Below are positions 9,854 through 20,936 of a stretch of 64,000 nucleotides of DNA, piece by piece. The translations under genes were made by a program, and so were the position numbers. How positions within the stretch are numbered: the stretch's first letter is position 1; each line of letters begins with the position of its first letter. Location: assembly GCF_026627925.1 (NCBI RefSeq), contig NZ_JAPNLE010000009.1, forward strand, positions 3,100,001 to 3,164,000, read 5' to 3'. The notes beneath the pieces are model-generated. The model did no database searches, was not told where the DNA came from, and worked only from the letters and a program-made list of their open reading frames with translations. The DNA comes from Cupriavidus sp. D39 (GTDB taxonomy: Bacteria > Pseudomonadota > Gammaproteobacteria > Burkholderiales > Burkholderiaceae).

Positions 9854-11977
9854 ATGACGGGAAGCATTCCTTGGTACGCGGGCCGATGCGTGCGACGCCA
9901 CGATGTAATCGCACATATCGAGATCATCTCCCGCCGAACGGAAGATGGCTGGGCATTGGTCGAAAATGCGCAAAAACTATTTCCCCGGTCAGGCGAGGTC
10001 GAGGTGCGCGGGGTGGACACCAGATCGCTTCGCTCGGGTGAATGGGTTGCTCTGCAGATTGCCTCCAGGGAGCGAATGGGGCGCGGTCTATGGAAAGCCG
10101 CACGCCACCGACGGCTTGCCCATTTTGCAGACTTATCGCATCTCGGATCCCTTGATGATGCGCGCAAAGTACTGGCTATTGACGGCCTGCAAACCTCCGA
10201 ACCTTCGGGCGCATGGATTATTCGGATTCGTGATAGTGAAGTCGTTCAAATGGACCTCGTTCGCTATGGCGAGGGCGGGCTCATTGCGTCGAGCACATCG
10301 AAAGTACTTGCCTATGTTTTTGATCCGACAGCTGTCGTTCAAATGCCAAATGGCGTGGCTCGTGTCGCGCTGTACGACCTTGGGCAGGATGCTTCGCCTA
10401 GTACCGCCTACGACTGGTCGCCAGAGGATAACTATGTTGCCCGCATCGTCCGCTCGCTCGCCGGAGCGCATGATCCGCGGATCGCTGACGTCATAGCCTG
10501 GCTCGAGCGGCACGCTGACGAAGTTACTGGTCGCTTGTCACTTAACGGAGCTGACCTTGCCGCCGCATATGAGGCCTTGCGCTCTGGCGAGCTTGCCAAA
10601 CGACTGGCCGCTGATCAAGAGCTGCTGCGCGCGTTTGCTATTGCTCTCGGGTCAGCGCCGAAGATTAAAGGCTTGATCGAGGCGGAAATAGCCATGATCG
10701 CTGCGGAGGAGCGCGGAGCGATCCGAGCGTGCGCGCAGTTGGAGCTTGCAGAGGAGATTCAAGACAGCCGACGCGAGCGACTGTCTGCCCTCGACGCCGA
10801 GCTTCGAACACGCGAGGATGAAGCGCGTACGGAGTTAGAGAGGCTTCTAGCTGCACAATTGGCAGCTGTCGATGAGACATTGGCTGAGCGGAGGGAAAAA
10901 GGCAGCGCCGAGATTAATCGAAGCATTGGGCTTCAAAGGGCAGCTCTTGATAGCACGGTGGCTGAGCTAACCCAAGTGCGGGACACGCTCGCCGAAGAGG
11001 TCCGGGAGCTCGAGCCTATGGTAAGGGAGCTCAGTACCGAGCTCGCGTCGCTACGAGAGAGTGAAGCTGAGGCTGCAGTCAACCTGGATCGCCTGCTGGC
11101 CGCAGCTACAACGACGGGGGCGCTGCCGAAGGGCAACTCAGCCGAATCCCTAGTACCGATTCCGGCCCCCTCTCGTAGTCGAATTGTCGCCGCAAGTGAT
11201 ATGTGGCAGGCCATTCGGCGCTGCGCGCTGCTTACCGACGCCGGCAGAACACTTATGGAGCAGTTCCTCGCCCTTACACTTGCCGGCGACGTGCCAATTC
11301 TCACCGGCCCGGAAGTTGCGGACTTTCTACTAATCGCCGAATCGATGCTTTCCTCCGGAGCGTCGGCGCGGCTTGTCGCTGACCCCACAGTCCTATCATT
11401 TGAGGATCTCTGGATGCGGGCGGGGCTCGGGGTTCTAACTCCACTGGGGCAGGCACTCAAGCTCACCGGTGGCGACAACCCCGTGACTCTGGTCGCGGTA
11501 ATAGAAAAGGCTGAGCAATCTGGCTCACGCTTCTGGTTTCCGGCGCTTGCCGACCGTGCGCGTCGCGGCGGGCTACCCCGGCGGCTACTCATTTGCACGA
11601 CGGTCGAGGACGAGACCTGTGAAGAAGCTAAGGTCCTTCTATCTCAAGGAGTGTCACTCGATATGAGGTCCGTAATCAACGAAGGCGCGGCGGCTATCGC
11701 CGCACTGGCGCTAAGCGAAAGTGAACATCGTGAGTTTGATCCCGGTGAGTGGATGACTGACGTAACCGAGGGTATGCGAGCGACAGCGACGATCGCTGAT
11801 CGGCTCGACATAGCAAGGGGAATCCGTGCTGCGCGAGCGGCCGCTGAGGCATCCAGGTTGGCTCCCGTCGATGAATCACAGGCACACAGTCTCGCAATAG
11901 CAAATCTCTTCGTAAAAAAATCGGCCGGAGACAGACCGGCACTTTCGATCCTACAACAGGGAAAATCCAGTGCTTGA
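9854..11977 (+). CDS. druG: Druantia type II DruG-like coiled-coil protein
   Basis: The product has 707 residues from ATG 9854; a TTG start at 9839 is possible but less likely. Residues of about 270-420 are rich in Glu, Arg, Leu and Ala with heptad spacing, predicting a long coiled coil. The N-terminal third and the C-terminal 200 residues look globular and match nothing I know. No Walker A, nuclease or membrane motif is visible. A coiled coil between globular ends suggests a scaffold or dimer bridging DNA and the helicase. It starts 25 bp after the previous gene and its stop overlaps the helicase start by 8 bp, so the two are translationally coupled. The DruG name is by position. Confidence 0.6.
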   Translation: MTGSIPWYAGRCVRRHDVIAHIEIISRRTEDGWALVENAQKLFPRSGEVEVRGVDTRSLRSGEWVALQIASRERMGRGLWKAARHRRLAHFADLSHLGSLDDARKVLAIDGLQTSEPSGAWIIRIRDSEVVQMDLVRYGEGGLIASSTSKVLAYVFDPTAVVQMPNGVARVALYDLGQDASPSTAYDWSPEDNYVARIVRSLAGAHDPRIADVIAWLERHADEVTGRLSLNGADLAAAYEALRSGELAKRLAADQELLRAFAIALGSAPKIKGLIEAEIAMIAAEERGAIRACAQLELAEEIQDSRRERLSALDAELRTREDEARTELERLLAAQLAAVDETLAERREKGSAEINRSIGLQRAALDSTVAELTQVRDTLAEEVRELEPMVRELSTELASLRESEAEAAVNLDRLLAAATTTGALPKGNSAESLVPIPAPSRSRIVAASDMWQAIRRCALLTDAGRTLMEQFLALTLAGDVPILTGPEVADFLLIAESMLSSGASARLVADPTVLSFEDLWMRAGLGVLTPLGQALKLTGGDNPVTLVAVIEKAEQSGSRFWFPALADRARRGGLPRRLLICTTVEDETCEEAKVLLSQGVSLDMRSVINEGAAAIAALALSESEHREFDPGEWMTDVTEGMRATATIADRLDIARGIRAARAAAEASRLAPVDESQAHSLAIANLFVKKSAGDRPALSILQQGKSSA

Positions 11978-14900
11978 TCCGATTGGCGGCTTCAGCCGTA
12001 TCAAAGATTTCTTCATCTCGTACGTGGAGACAAACTTCCGGATCTCAGATTCTGCCGCAGCCAAGGCACGCTTTGAGCTTCTGAATACTCTCAATGTGCT
12101 CGCAACCGAACCATTTGTCGAACCGGTATTGCGATATGAATCGCACGACAAGACGCTAGAGGAACTCGCGGCGCAAGCGAAGGGGCCGCTCGAACCTCTT
12201 TCCCCGAAGGGCCGCCGAGCATTCGTTGAGCTCGCATTGTCGGGCCTATTCGATGGTGAGTCGAGTGAGGGGAAATCCGGCGTAGGTCACTGTACGCGCC
12301 CTATCGGCATCAGATCTCAATGCTTGAGCGGGGGCTCAGACCAGGCCATCCAGGGATCGTGGCGTCCGGGACAGGTTCGGGCAAGACTGAGAGCTTCATG
12401 CTTCCCGTACTGGCCGCAATCGCGAATGAAGCGGTGACCTGGCCAGAACCGCCGAAAGACTATCTACAGAACGACTGGTGGGCGGAAGCCGGTTCAAGGT
12501 GGATCCCTCACCGTCACGGGGAAGCGAGGCCATCTGCTGTGAGAGCATTGGTCCTATACCCGATGAATGCGCTCGTCGAAGACCAGATGGTTCGCTTACG
12601 CAAGACGCTTGACTCCGATGAAGCGCACGCCACGATGGACGATCGGTTCGCCCGAAATCGAATTTTTTCGGCCAATACACGAGTTCGACGCCAGTAACAG
12701 GCTATGAGCGCCATCCTCGTTTGGCCGACGACTTAAAGGAGAAGGCACGGCGTGCGCGACGCGTCAAACGGCTCCGCAACGCCATGCAAGCCACTAAGGC
12801 TAACCAGGACGCCGCACGGGTTCACGATGAACAAGCATCGAAGGAAGCTACCGAGCGTGGAATGCAGACGCCCGACAAGACCAGATTCATCTTTCCCTCA
12901 GTAGGCGGTGGGGAGATGACGTCCCGCTGGGACATGCACGACGCACCACCTGATGTCTTGGTTACTAACGCTTCGATGCTGGGCGCGATGCTTTCGCGCG
13001 AGGTCGAGGATCCAATATTTGACCAGACGCGGGAGTGGCTTCTGTCAAATGAGGATGCGTACTTCTACCTCATCTTTGACGAGCTGCACCTTATCCGTGG
13101 TTCGGCGGGTACTGAAGTCGGCTTTCTTATGAAGTCGTTGCTAGATCGGTTGGGCCTGAGCCGACCCGAGCATCGCCACAAGCTGCGCATACTGGCATCA
13201 TCAGCTTCGCTGCCAATGGAGGGGGACGGAGGCATTCAGTCGCGGACCTACCTTCGCGATTTTTTGCGCCATATGGTACCAGTGCAACCCGAGGTGACCC
13301 AGGGTCGACCAGTCCAGATTTTTGGAACGATTGTGTTATCAAGGGCGTGCCTAAGATACCGTTAGCGCTCGGAGGAGCCATCGATCCAGCACCGTTCGTT
13401 CGCCTGATGCTTGCGGCACTCAAGGAACAGAACGGGTTCGTCGCTAAGCTGAGGAAGACTCCGGAAATTAGCGCCGCGATCCATGAGGCAGCGAGCGCAC
13501 TGTGCGTCGCTGGTCAGAATGATGACGATCTGATCAAGAAGCTCGCTGAGGCTGCGGCCGCCGTTTTGACCAATGCGTGCAAAGATGGCGAAGGAGTGCG
13601 AGCAACCGCCGCTAGCGAAATAGCCCGCCGGATTTTCCGCTCCAATGAAGAAGATCCAGATATGGCGCTGCGAGGGTTTATGCTTGCTCGTGCCCTACCA
13701 GAGTCCGGCGAATGGCAAGCGAAGGTTGCAATTGAGACGCCTGCATTTCGCGTTCACACATTTATTCGCAATATCGAGGGCCTATTCGCCGCTCCTCAGC
13801 TACGCGACGGAGTCGTTACCTTCAGAGATTTCACGGTCGAGCGTGGGACATCGCATGCAGCGCCGGGCCTAGGGGAAAAGCGAGGCCTTCGGCTTTTCGA
13901 ACTGCTCTACTGTGAAGCATGCGGCGACCTTTTTGTCGGCGGTCAGCGTGGACAGAAAAGCACTACAAGCAGGGCCACCGAACTTCTACCGTCGACCGCG
14001 GATCTTGAGGGGCTGCCCGAGCGCGCTTCGTCGGAGTACTACGACTCTATGAAGCTCGATGAGTTCGCTGTGTTCTGGCCACGGCGCGATGAATGGGCCG
14101 GTTCAGAGAAAGATTACGATCGTTGGGAGCCAGCGTACCTCAATCCGGAGACAGGTGTCGCAACTATCCATGAAGATGTGCCGGATGGTCGCATTGGAGG
14201 GTATCTTTACTATCAAGAAGACGCAGCCGTTAGAGGCCCGAAAGGCAAGATCACTGGGAGCAAATCTGCTCAGCCTTTTTGCTGTCCGAAGTGCGGGACC
14301 GATTATTCAAATCGACCGGCGGCAAATCGTTCACGTTCCCCAATTCGCGCGTTTCGCACCGGCGTCACAAAGGCGTCTCAACTTGTAGCAACAGAGCTCT
14401 TCGAGCTGCTCCACGCAATCGGTGCTGCGCCTAAGGGCATCGTTTTCTCCGATAGTCGCCAGGACGCAGCCAATCAGGCACTAGAGATCGAGCGCCTACA
14501 TCTGCGTGACCTTCGACGAGAAGTCCTCGTCGCCGCGGCACGGAGCTACGTTACGAGGGCGGCGAACGAGTGGATGTCTCACGATGATTTTCTGGCCCGC
14601 TTCTCGGAACTGCAGGAAGCTGGACGTGAGGAGGAGCGTGCGGCGTTGCTAGATCGCTATTCCAAGCAGAGTCGGGATGCGGCGGGCGGCGCTGGAGGTC
14701 GCAAAGTCAAGCTCGACCGTTTGTTGCAGCATAACGTCAGCGACGGGTCAATTGGAGACCTGGTAGCAGAGTTTGTCCGGATAGGCACTCACCCGTTTGA
14801 TGAGGCGGGGCTGCAGACCTTCGAGCAAAGGCCTTGGTATCAGCTCTTTGATAAGAAGGGAGACGCGATCGACTACACGCAGACGCTCTCGCAGGCTTCG

Positions 14901-17839
14901 CGCGCCAAACTCAATGGCATCATCCTGGAGCGACAGTACGAGCTTATCGATGACGTCATCTTCGCAAACACATTCTTCGCTCTCGAAGAGACGGGACTAG
15001 CTTATCCTTCGGCGTCGAAGGGGATCGATGCTAAGGCGGACGAGTTGGACGCCTGGTTACGAGTATTTGCTAAAGCCACGCGTGTTCGCGACAATAAGTT
15101 TGCCGATGACAGTCGCATGACTGAATGGGTGTCTGGAGCCGACGTGTTTCACAAGCGGACGACTCGCTTTGCAAAAATGGTATTCGGTGACAATGGCCAT
15201 GTTGAGGGGTTGACGGGAGTCCTCAATAGATTTGCCGATCTCGGACATAAGAGTGGCATGTTTGAGATAGGGAATCTTTATCTTAAGGTGGCTGAGGCAA
15301 GCGATCCATATTGGCGTTGCGGCAATTGCGAACGCGTCCACATGCATCTCGGTGTCATGCGATGCACAAGATGTGGCGAGGGGCTCCAGAAGGAGCCTAC
15401 CGGTAAGGTTGAGGCGCTGTGGCGGAGCAATTTTCTTGGCCGTCGCATTATGCGAAGCCACGACGACGGAGTAAGTCGTTTTCGTCTGCGAGTCGAAGAG
15501 CTCACTGGCCAGACTGATGATTTTTCGGAGCGATTGCGTAAATTCAAGGGAATTTTTGTTGACGGCGAAAGTGAAATTCAGAAGCTCTCTGCTGAGATAG
15601 ACATGCTGTCCGTAACAACCACCATGGAGGTGGGAATCGACATTGGCGCACTTCAGAGCGTATATCAGGCGAATATGCCTCCGCAGCGGTTCAACTATCA
15701 ACAGCGAGTCGGTCGTGCTGGACGTCGTGGACAAGCATTTTCCTTTGTGGTGACCTTTTGTCGTGGGCGGAGCCATGATGCATACTATTTTGCGCATCCG
15801 GAAGCGATTACTGGTGATCAGCCGCCACCTCCTTTTCTTGCTGTTAGCCACGATCCCATTCCGCTCCGGCTGCTGCGCAAGGCGTGGCTCCGTGAGGCGT
15901 TCAAGCTACTGCGCGACGAATGCAAGGCGAAAGGTCAAATCTATCCCGGTGACATACTTGTACCGCCAGATGTGCACGGTGAGTATGTAACGACTCGCGA
16001 TTATTTTTTTGACTCGGAGGCCGCATGGAAAGACCGGCTTCGTCGGGCTCTTGAGTTGACCATACAAAAGCGAGATGATTATGCTCACGCGGCGACTTTC
16101 AATGAAGCGCAGCGCGATCGCTTGCTAGCGAGGGCTACGGTGGATGAACTTTTGTCCGATATTGACGAGCTCGGTACGCTCGCCCCTAACGCCGGATTCG
16201 GGCTCGCTCGCTTTCTAGCCGAAGGTGGCCTACTGCCGATGTACGGTATGCCAACTCGAGTGCGCGAGCTCTACCTCGGCCTTCGCTCCGACAAGGATAG
16301 CGCCTCTCCTGAGTACGAATGGTCCACAATGGATCGAGACCTTGATCTCGCGGTTTTTGAGTTCGCTCCCGGTGCGATCTTAGTAAAGGATAAGCAAAAG
16401 CACCGCGTAATAGGCTTCACCGGTGACCTAGCGGAGCCTCAGCGCCGTGGTTCTGATGTTGAGATACGGGCTGTTTCGAACTGGCTCGAGTCCAAGACTT
16501 ATGTCGCTCTGTGTCCGAGCTGCGGCTCGGCGAAACACGATGAAAGCGAGCCTGCCACAGTATTGAACTGTGATGATTGTCACGAAGAGATTCCGCCGGA
16601 GGAGTTTCATCTTTACGTAACACCTACCGCGTTTCGCACTGACTTTCAACCGAGGACCAACCTGGATGAGGTTGGTCGAATGGCGTTTCGAACGGTAGCG
16701 ACGGTGCTTCGCGAAGGGGAGCGAGTGGCGTACGGGAAAATGGCAGTTCGTCGTGGTGCGGATGTCACTGTTATGCAACTTAATGATGGCGTTTCAGGAG
16801 ACGAAGGTGAGGGCAACCGATTTGTCATCAATCTCGCCCAGGATCAGGGAGTACCGGTGCCATTGCGGTCGAAGCCGCTCACAATCGACGGACCCCAGGC
16901 AATTGAATCTTCTTTCTTGGAAAAGGAGCGCGGTAGTCGCTGGGCGGCTAAGCAAGATTCTCAGATGACCTTCGGCCTCATTGCTAGCAAGAAGACTGAT
17001 GCCCTCTACTTAGAGTTGACAACTTTGATCCTCGACTAAACCTCGACATGGTTACACGGCGTGGCTCAAATTCAAACCTGCCGACGCGCGCCGCGGCTAT
17101 CAGCGCAACTCAGATACTTATCCAGAAGGCAGCACTTGAGCTCGACGTCTCGTCGGATGAATTCGAAGCACTCGAGCCGCGTCTGAGGTCCGGACTTCCG
17201 ATGCTCCAGATCGCTGATGCTTTGATCAATGGATCGGGACTCTGTAGACGACTTGGAGAGTCCATAGGTTGCGGCCGACCGCCACAAATCGTGGAAATGA
17301 TTCACTCAATTCTCGAAAACCAGGAGGAATGGCCTCTTCAGGACTTTGTGAGTGTCAATCACGAAGGGGCTCACTTGGAGCGTTGTTGGACCTCATGCTA
17401 TCGATGCATTCAGCGGTATGGTAATAGGCGCTATCACGGTATTCTCGACTGGCGTTTGGGTCTCTCATATTTGCGCGCGATGGTATCGCCCGATTACACG
17501 TGTGGACTTACGCGCAGCGATGAGGGCTTGCCCGAGATATTTGGATGGCGCAGGCGAGCACACGAGCTCGCCGAGACCGTGGCTGAAATGCGCCGGGGCA
17601 CTCTTAAATACAAGTCGTTGGAGTATTCTGGTCTTCCTTGTCTCATCGAACGCACGCTCGACGGTGTGGAAGTCGGGCGCACCGTCGTAGTTCATCCGCT
17701 TTGGCGGCATACCGATCCGGGAGTAATGGCTGAGCTTCTGGGGCCGGAATGGTCGACCAACCTTCGTTTTGTCGACACGTTCAACCTTGAACGGCGTCCT
17801 CTACGCGCGCTTGCGGAACTCAATGATGCGCCTATATAG
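11970..17839 (+). CDS. druE: Giant DEAD/DEAH-box helicase with DUF1998 region, DruE-like (four frameshifts)
   Basis: Five frames join into one 1957-residue protein when one base is restored near 12275, 12666, 13317 and 17036. Helicase motifs appear in order: GTGSGKTES (Walker A), YPMNALVEDQ, FDELH, SSASLP, IVFSDSRQDA, TTMEVGIDIG and QRVGRAGR. Cys pairs near CCPKCG, CGNC...CTRCG and CPSCG...CDDC suggest zinc ribbons. The C-terminus carries the DUF1998 signature CWTSCYRCIQRYGNRRY. DruE is the defining Druantia component and is about this long. It begins with GTG overlapping the upstream stop. DrmA/DrmB of DISARM also combine such domains but are separate genes, which favours Druantia. Whether the gene works here depends on whether the four breaks are real. 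Confidence 0.8.
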
Positions 17840-17980
17840 GAGGCGCGATCAGTCGCGTATGCGCCGCTTTGCGGCCTCGAAAGACGAGAGGTGACATCAC
17901 GGGGCGAACTGGCGACCTAGCGGTGGTGTTCGGCGCGAATTGCTGTGGCTCCTCTCTCAGCAGTCGGGCTTGCGTTAGAC

Positions 17981-18093
17981 GTGTACGAAATCGACCGTCT
18001 ACGTACTGGGGCCGCAGGTATGTACGTAAATTAGTCTTTACTTATTTCGTACTACCCACATAATGCGTACACCCTCAACGTACAGATCAGGAA
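17981..18093. promoter_or_regulatory. Candidate res recombination site of the serine resolvase
   Basis: Six short elements related to TGTACG or CGTACA crowd the 120 bp before the resolvase gene, at about 17982, 18001, 18021, 18047, 18063 and 18079. They are arranged as inverted half-sites. Tn3-type resolvases act at a three-subsite res just upstream of tnpR. This is position-based inference; the spacing was not fitted to a known res. Confidence 0.4.
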
Positions 18094-18100
18094 CGCAGCC

Positions 18101-18703
18101 ATGTCCCGAACCTTCGCCTACGCCCGGGTTTCCACCGCGGACCAGACGACCGACAACCAGGTACTCGAGATCCAGACGGCCGGCTTCGCTGTCGAGCCGC
18201 ACCGCATTGTCGTTGAGAACATCTCCGGATCCGTCGCCGCCGGCGAGCGCCCTGGGTTCGCCAAGCTGCTGCACAAGCTGGAGGCGGGTGACGTGCTGAT
18301 CGTCACGAAGCTGGACCGGCTTGGGCGGAATGCGATGGACGTGCGCGCCACGGTCGAGCGTCTGGCCGCGATGGGCGTGCCGATCCACTGCCTTGCGCTC
18401 GGCGGCGTCGACCTGACCAGCGCGGCCGGCAAGATGACGATGGGCGTGCTAAACGCGGTTGCGGAATTCGAGCGCGACCTGCTGATTGAGCGTACCCAGG
18501 CCGGGCTCGCTCGCGCCAAGTCAGAGGGCAAGGCTCTGGGGCGGCCGGCGGCGCTCGCCGAAGCAGAGCAGGCCGAGGCGCTGGCGAAGCTCGCCGCCGG
18601 CGTCTCGATCGCCCAGGTCGCCCGCGACTACGGCACGACTAGGCAGAGCATCATGCGCGCCCGGGACAGAGCAGCAAGCCGCCAGGGAGTCAACCATGCA
18701 TGA
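18101..18703 (+). CDS. Serine recombinase, Tn3-type resolvase/invertase
   Basis: The 200-residue protein has the resolvase catalytic domain at the N-terminus: YARVST with the nucleophilic Ser near residue 10, TKLDRLGR and the E-helix region EFERDLLIERTQAGL. A C-terminal helix-turn-helix follows (ALAKLAAGVSIAQVARDYG). Such enzymes resolve cointegrates or dimers at a nearby res site, and one candidate lies just upstream. The next gene overlaps its stop. It marks the edge between the Druantia operon and the plasmid-like part of the island. Confidence 0.9.
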   Translation: MSRTFAYARVSTADQTTDNQVLEIQTAGFAVEPHRIVVENISGSVAAGERPGFAKLLHKLEAGDVLIVTKLDRLGRNAMDVRATVERLAAMGVPIHCLALGGVDLTSAAGKMTMGVLNAVAEFERDLLIERTQAGLARAKSEGKALGRPAALAEAEQAEALAKLAAGVSIAQVARDYGTTRQSIMRARDRAASRQGVNHA

Positions 18704-19070
18704 CGAACAGGGGGAGCTCGCGGCGCTAGTGGAGCCGGCCCGCGAGGATCTGCTCAGGATCGGCAGAGCACTGATCGACGACGAGAGCGTCAAGGTCTCG
18801 AATTTGGTAGGCGAGCTCAACGAGATCCAAGAGATGGTCGATGATATCGGCAATCCCTACCTCGGCTTCTGCTCGCAGAGCGGCCGGCTCGGAGGCGTTA
18901 TGTTCGTGATGGGCGAGATTGGCGCCTCCATCTTCGAGCTGGCCGGCACCGAAGCCGCCAAATCCGACCGGCAGCTGAGGCTCGAGCTCCGAGGCTATAC
19001 GCCTCGGCCTTATTCGCGTGCGCGTGGGGCGTGCCAGCCTTGGCTATCGGCCTCCGGCGGGGCTATATGA
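18696..19070 (+). CDS. Hypothetical acidic protein coupled to the resolvase gene
   Basis: The 124-residue product starts at ATG 18696, overlapping the resolvase stop by 8 bp, so translation is probably coupled. The N-terminal part is acidic and helical (EPAREDLLRIGRALIDDES, NEIQEMVDDIGNP). The last 20 residues are basic and low-complexity and may reflect an altered 3' end. I do not recognise the family. A role beside the resolvase is possible but unsupported. Confidence 0.45.
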   Translation: MHDEQGELAALVEPAREDLLRIGRALIDDESVKVSNLVGELNEIQEMVDDIGNPYLGFCSQSGRLGGVMFVMGEIGASIFELAGTEAAKSDRQLRLELRGYTPRPYSRARGACQPWLSASGGAI

Positions 19071-19285
19071 AGCCCAGACCGTGACAACCTGAGTGGAAAA
19101 CTGTCGCGCGACAACCACGCACTACGCTGATATTGCCCTGCCACTGATCTGGCCGCCTCTATACAAATCTGCGCACCCACTGAAGAGCTCGGGTCACAGT
19201 TATTGAGGGCGGCACCCAACCACCTGGGGGAGTGCAACGCACACCACATGGTCAAATGCGAGAACCTGCACTCCATGGACCATGC

Positions 19286-20713
19286 ATGATGTTTGAGAAC
19301 TTTCGCAAGAATCGGCAATTGCGGCCCCGCATCCGGGGCGCACGCCCAGAATGCGCGCCGGGTTTCAGGCTTAGCACAATCTTGAAGTTGTATCTGCGGC
19401 TGAACAGGCATCGACTGCACCCATACTTCACACAGAGCCTTGTGCAGTCGTTTGAGCATTTTTATGCTACCAATGGCGACCTTAGCCTCTCCGAAGTACG
19501 AAAGTCACATATCAGGGCGCATATAGCCAGGCGCATTGCTATGGGGCTGAAAACCAACTCTGTGCGCAGAGAGATCGCGCATCTAGCAGCGGCCACCAGT
19601 GCGTACCTGCGTGAAAAGGAATTGGATAGCCCGAATCCATTCCACGGCGTGTCAATTCCAAACGAGGGGCTTGATTCGACTCAAAGGCTCCCAATGCCAC
19701 CGGACGATATCGCAAATCTCAAGGCCAGCTGCTACAACGAGGACGACGAAATTCGCTGGCTGCTAGCGATGCTTATCGACACCGGCGCGCGCATTGCCGA
19801 GATTGCCGGCCTGGCCCTATCGGACATTGTTCTCAATCACCGTTACCCGCACATAGATATCCGTGCACATGGCTGGCGAGGGCTAAAGTCAGCGGCCAGT
19901 ATCCGAAAACTTCCCCTGGTGGGTGTGGCTTTGTGGGCTGCCAGCCGAGTCGTATCGGAAGCGAAGCCTGGGCAGACACACGCCTTTCCACGCTATAACA
20001 AGCTCCCTCAAACGAAGCGCAACGGGGCCGCATCGTCCATGGGAGCCTGGATGAAGCAGCGTGACATTCATTGCCAAATTCACGGCCTGCGCCATGCTTT
20101 CGTAGATAGATTGCGCCGGGCGGGATGCCCGTTAGATATTCGGGCCACCCTCTGCGGCTGGTCAATTCGATCTATAGAGACTCGATATGGAGTCGGCTTC
20201 GGCCTAGCGGAAACCAGCCAATGGATGGCGAAAATCGATGACTCCACGCACCTTGAGGCCGCAAGAGTGCTGCCCTCGGCAGGCTTTGGTAGAGAGCTAT
20301 GCGCGTACACCTGCGCCTCCAGAATCTTGGCGTTCATTACAGCGAATGGGCCCGCGACGCGGCAGGATATGGTACAGGCGGGGATCATGGACAAGGTGGA
20401 CGTGCGTCGCGGCCTTGAATACGCAAGGCGGTACAACGCGATTGAGCGGCTGGATATGAGCGCCTTTCCGAGGCGAAAAGACACAAAGTACCGCATGACA
20501 GGCAAGATTATGCCTCGCTCGCCAACACCAAAGCGCACCAGACGGCGGTTACCGCCGCTAAAGAACTCAGCAAGTCTGGTTAGGCACCTGCCACCGTTCG
20601 TTCGTCTCGCCCCGGCTCAGTGTTTCCAGTCGAAAGCAGTTGAGGAAGACGCGCCTTGGCGGTGGCTGCGAAATGCGCGCTCGCAGAGCAGCGCAAGGAG
20701 CGCCATAGATTAG
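19286..20713 (+). CDS. Tyrosine recombinase / phage-type integrase
   Basis: The product is about 475 residues. A core-binding SAM-like domain occupies roughly residues 30-135. The catalytic domain follows with the first Arg in DTGARIAEIAGL, the box HGLRHAF, GWSI at the His/Trp position and the presumed nucleophile in ETRYG. The 150-residue C-terminal extension contains a winged-helix-like segment (TRQDMVQAGIMDKVDVRRGLE) and is unusual. The start is uncertain; in-frame ATGs occur at 19274, 19286 and 19289. This is a second recombinase, unrelated to the P4-type one at the island's right end, so it may belong to an older nested element. Confidence 0.75.
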   Translation: MMFENFRKNRQLRPRIRGARPECAPGFRLSTILKLYLRLNRHRLHPYFTQSLVQSFEHFYATNGDLSLSEVRKSHIRAHIARRIAMGLKTNSVRREIAHLAAATSAYLREKELDSPNPFHGVSIPNEGLDSTQRLPMPPDDIANLKASCYNEDDEIRWLLAMLIDTGARIAEIAGLALSDIVLNHRYPHIDIRAHGWRGLKSAASIRKLPLVGVALWAASRVVSEAKPGQTHAFPRYNKLPQTKRNGAASSMGAWMKQRDIHCQIHGLRHAFVDRLRRAGCPLDIRATLCGWSIRSIETRYGVGFGLAETSQWMAKIDDSTHLEAARVLPSAGFGRELCAYTCASRILAFITANGPATRQDMVQAGIMDKVDVRRGLEYARRYNAIERLDMSAFPRRKDTKYRMTGKIMPRSPTPKRTRRRLPPLKNSASLVRHLPPFVRLAPAQCFQSKAVEEDAPWRWLRNARSQSSARSAID

Positions 20714-20730
20714 CTGGACTGCCTGGGCGA

Positions 20731-20901
20731 TTAAGGCCACAGCGGATCGTCCATGTCGTCCGGTTCTGCCTTCGTGCGCCCCGCCGCGGCCTTGCGCTTG
20801 CGCATCACGTGGTAGGCCGTCAGTACGGCTTGCGCCACCAGGCAACGGCCACAGCAGTAGTGTCCCAACTCCGCGACGGCACGATCCACAAGGCCGGCCA
20901 C
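20731..20901 (-). CDS. Possible small Cys-motif protein (56 residues)
   Basis: A short leftward frame begins with GTG at 20901, about 36 bp after the 20937 gene, and ends TAA at 20731. It contains CCGRC, then a helical basic segment (YHVMRKRKAAAGRTK) and an acidic tail ending DDPLWP. A single Cys cluster suggests metal binding or a partner interaction. There is no clear ribosome-binding site. It is reported because it follows the upstream gene closely and its composition is protein-like. Confidence 0.35.
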   Translation of the reverse strand: MAGLVDRAVAELGHYCCGRCLVAQAVLTAYHVMRKRKAAAGRTKAEPDDMDDPLWP

Positions 20902-20936
20902 AGGCGACGGATCTAAATGTTAAGCCCGCGGGAGGG

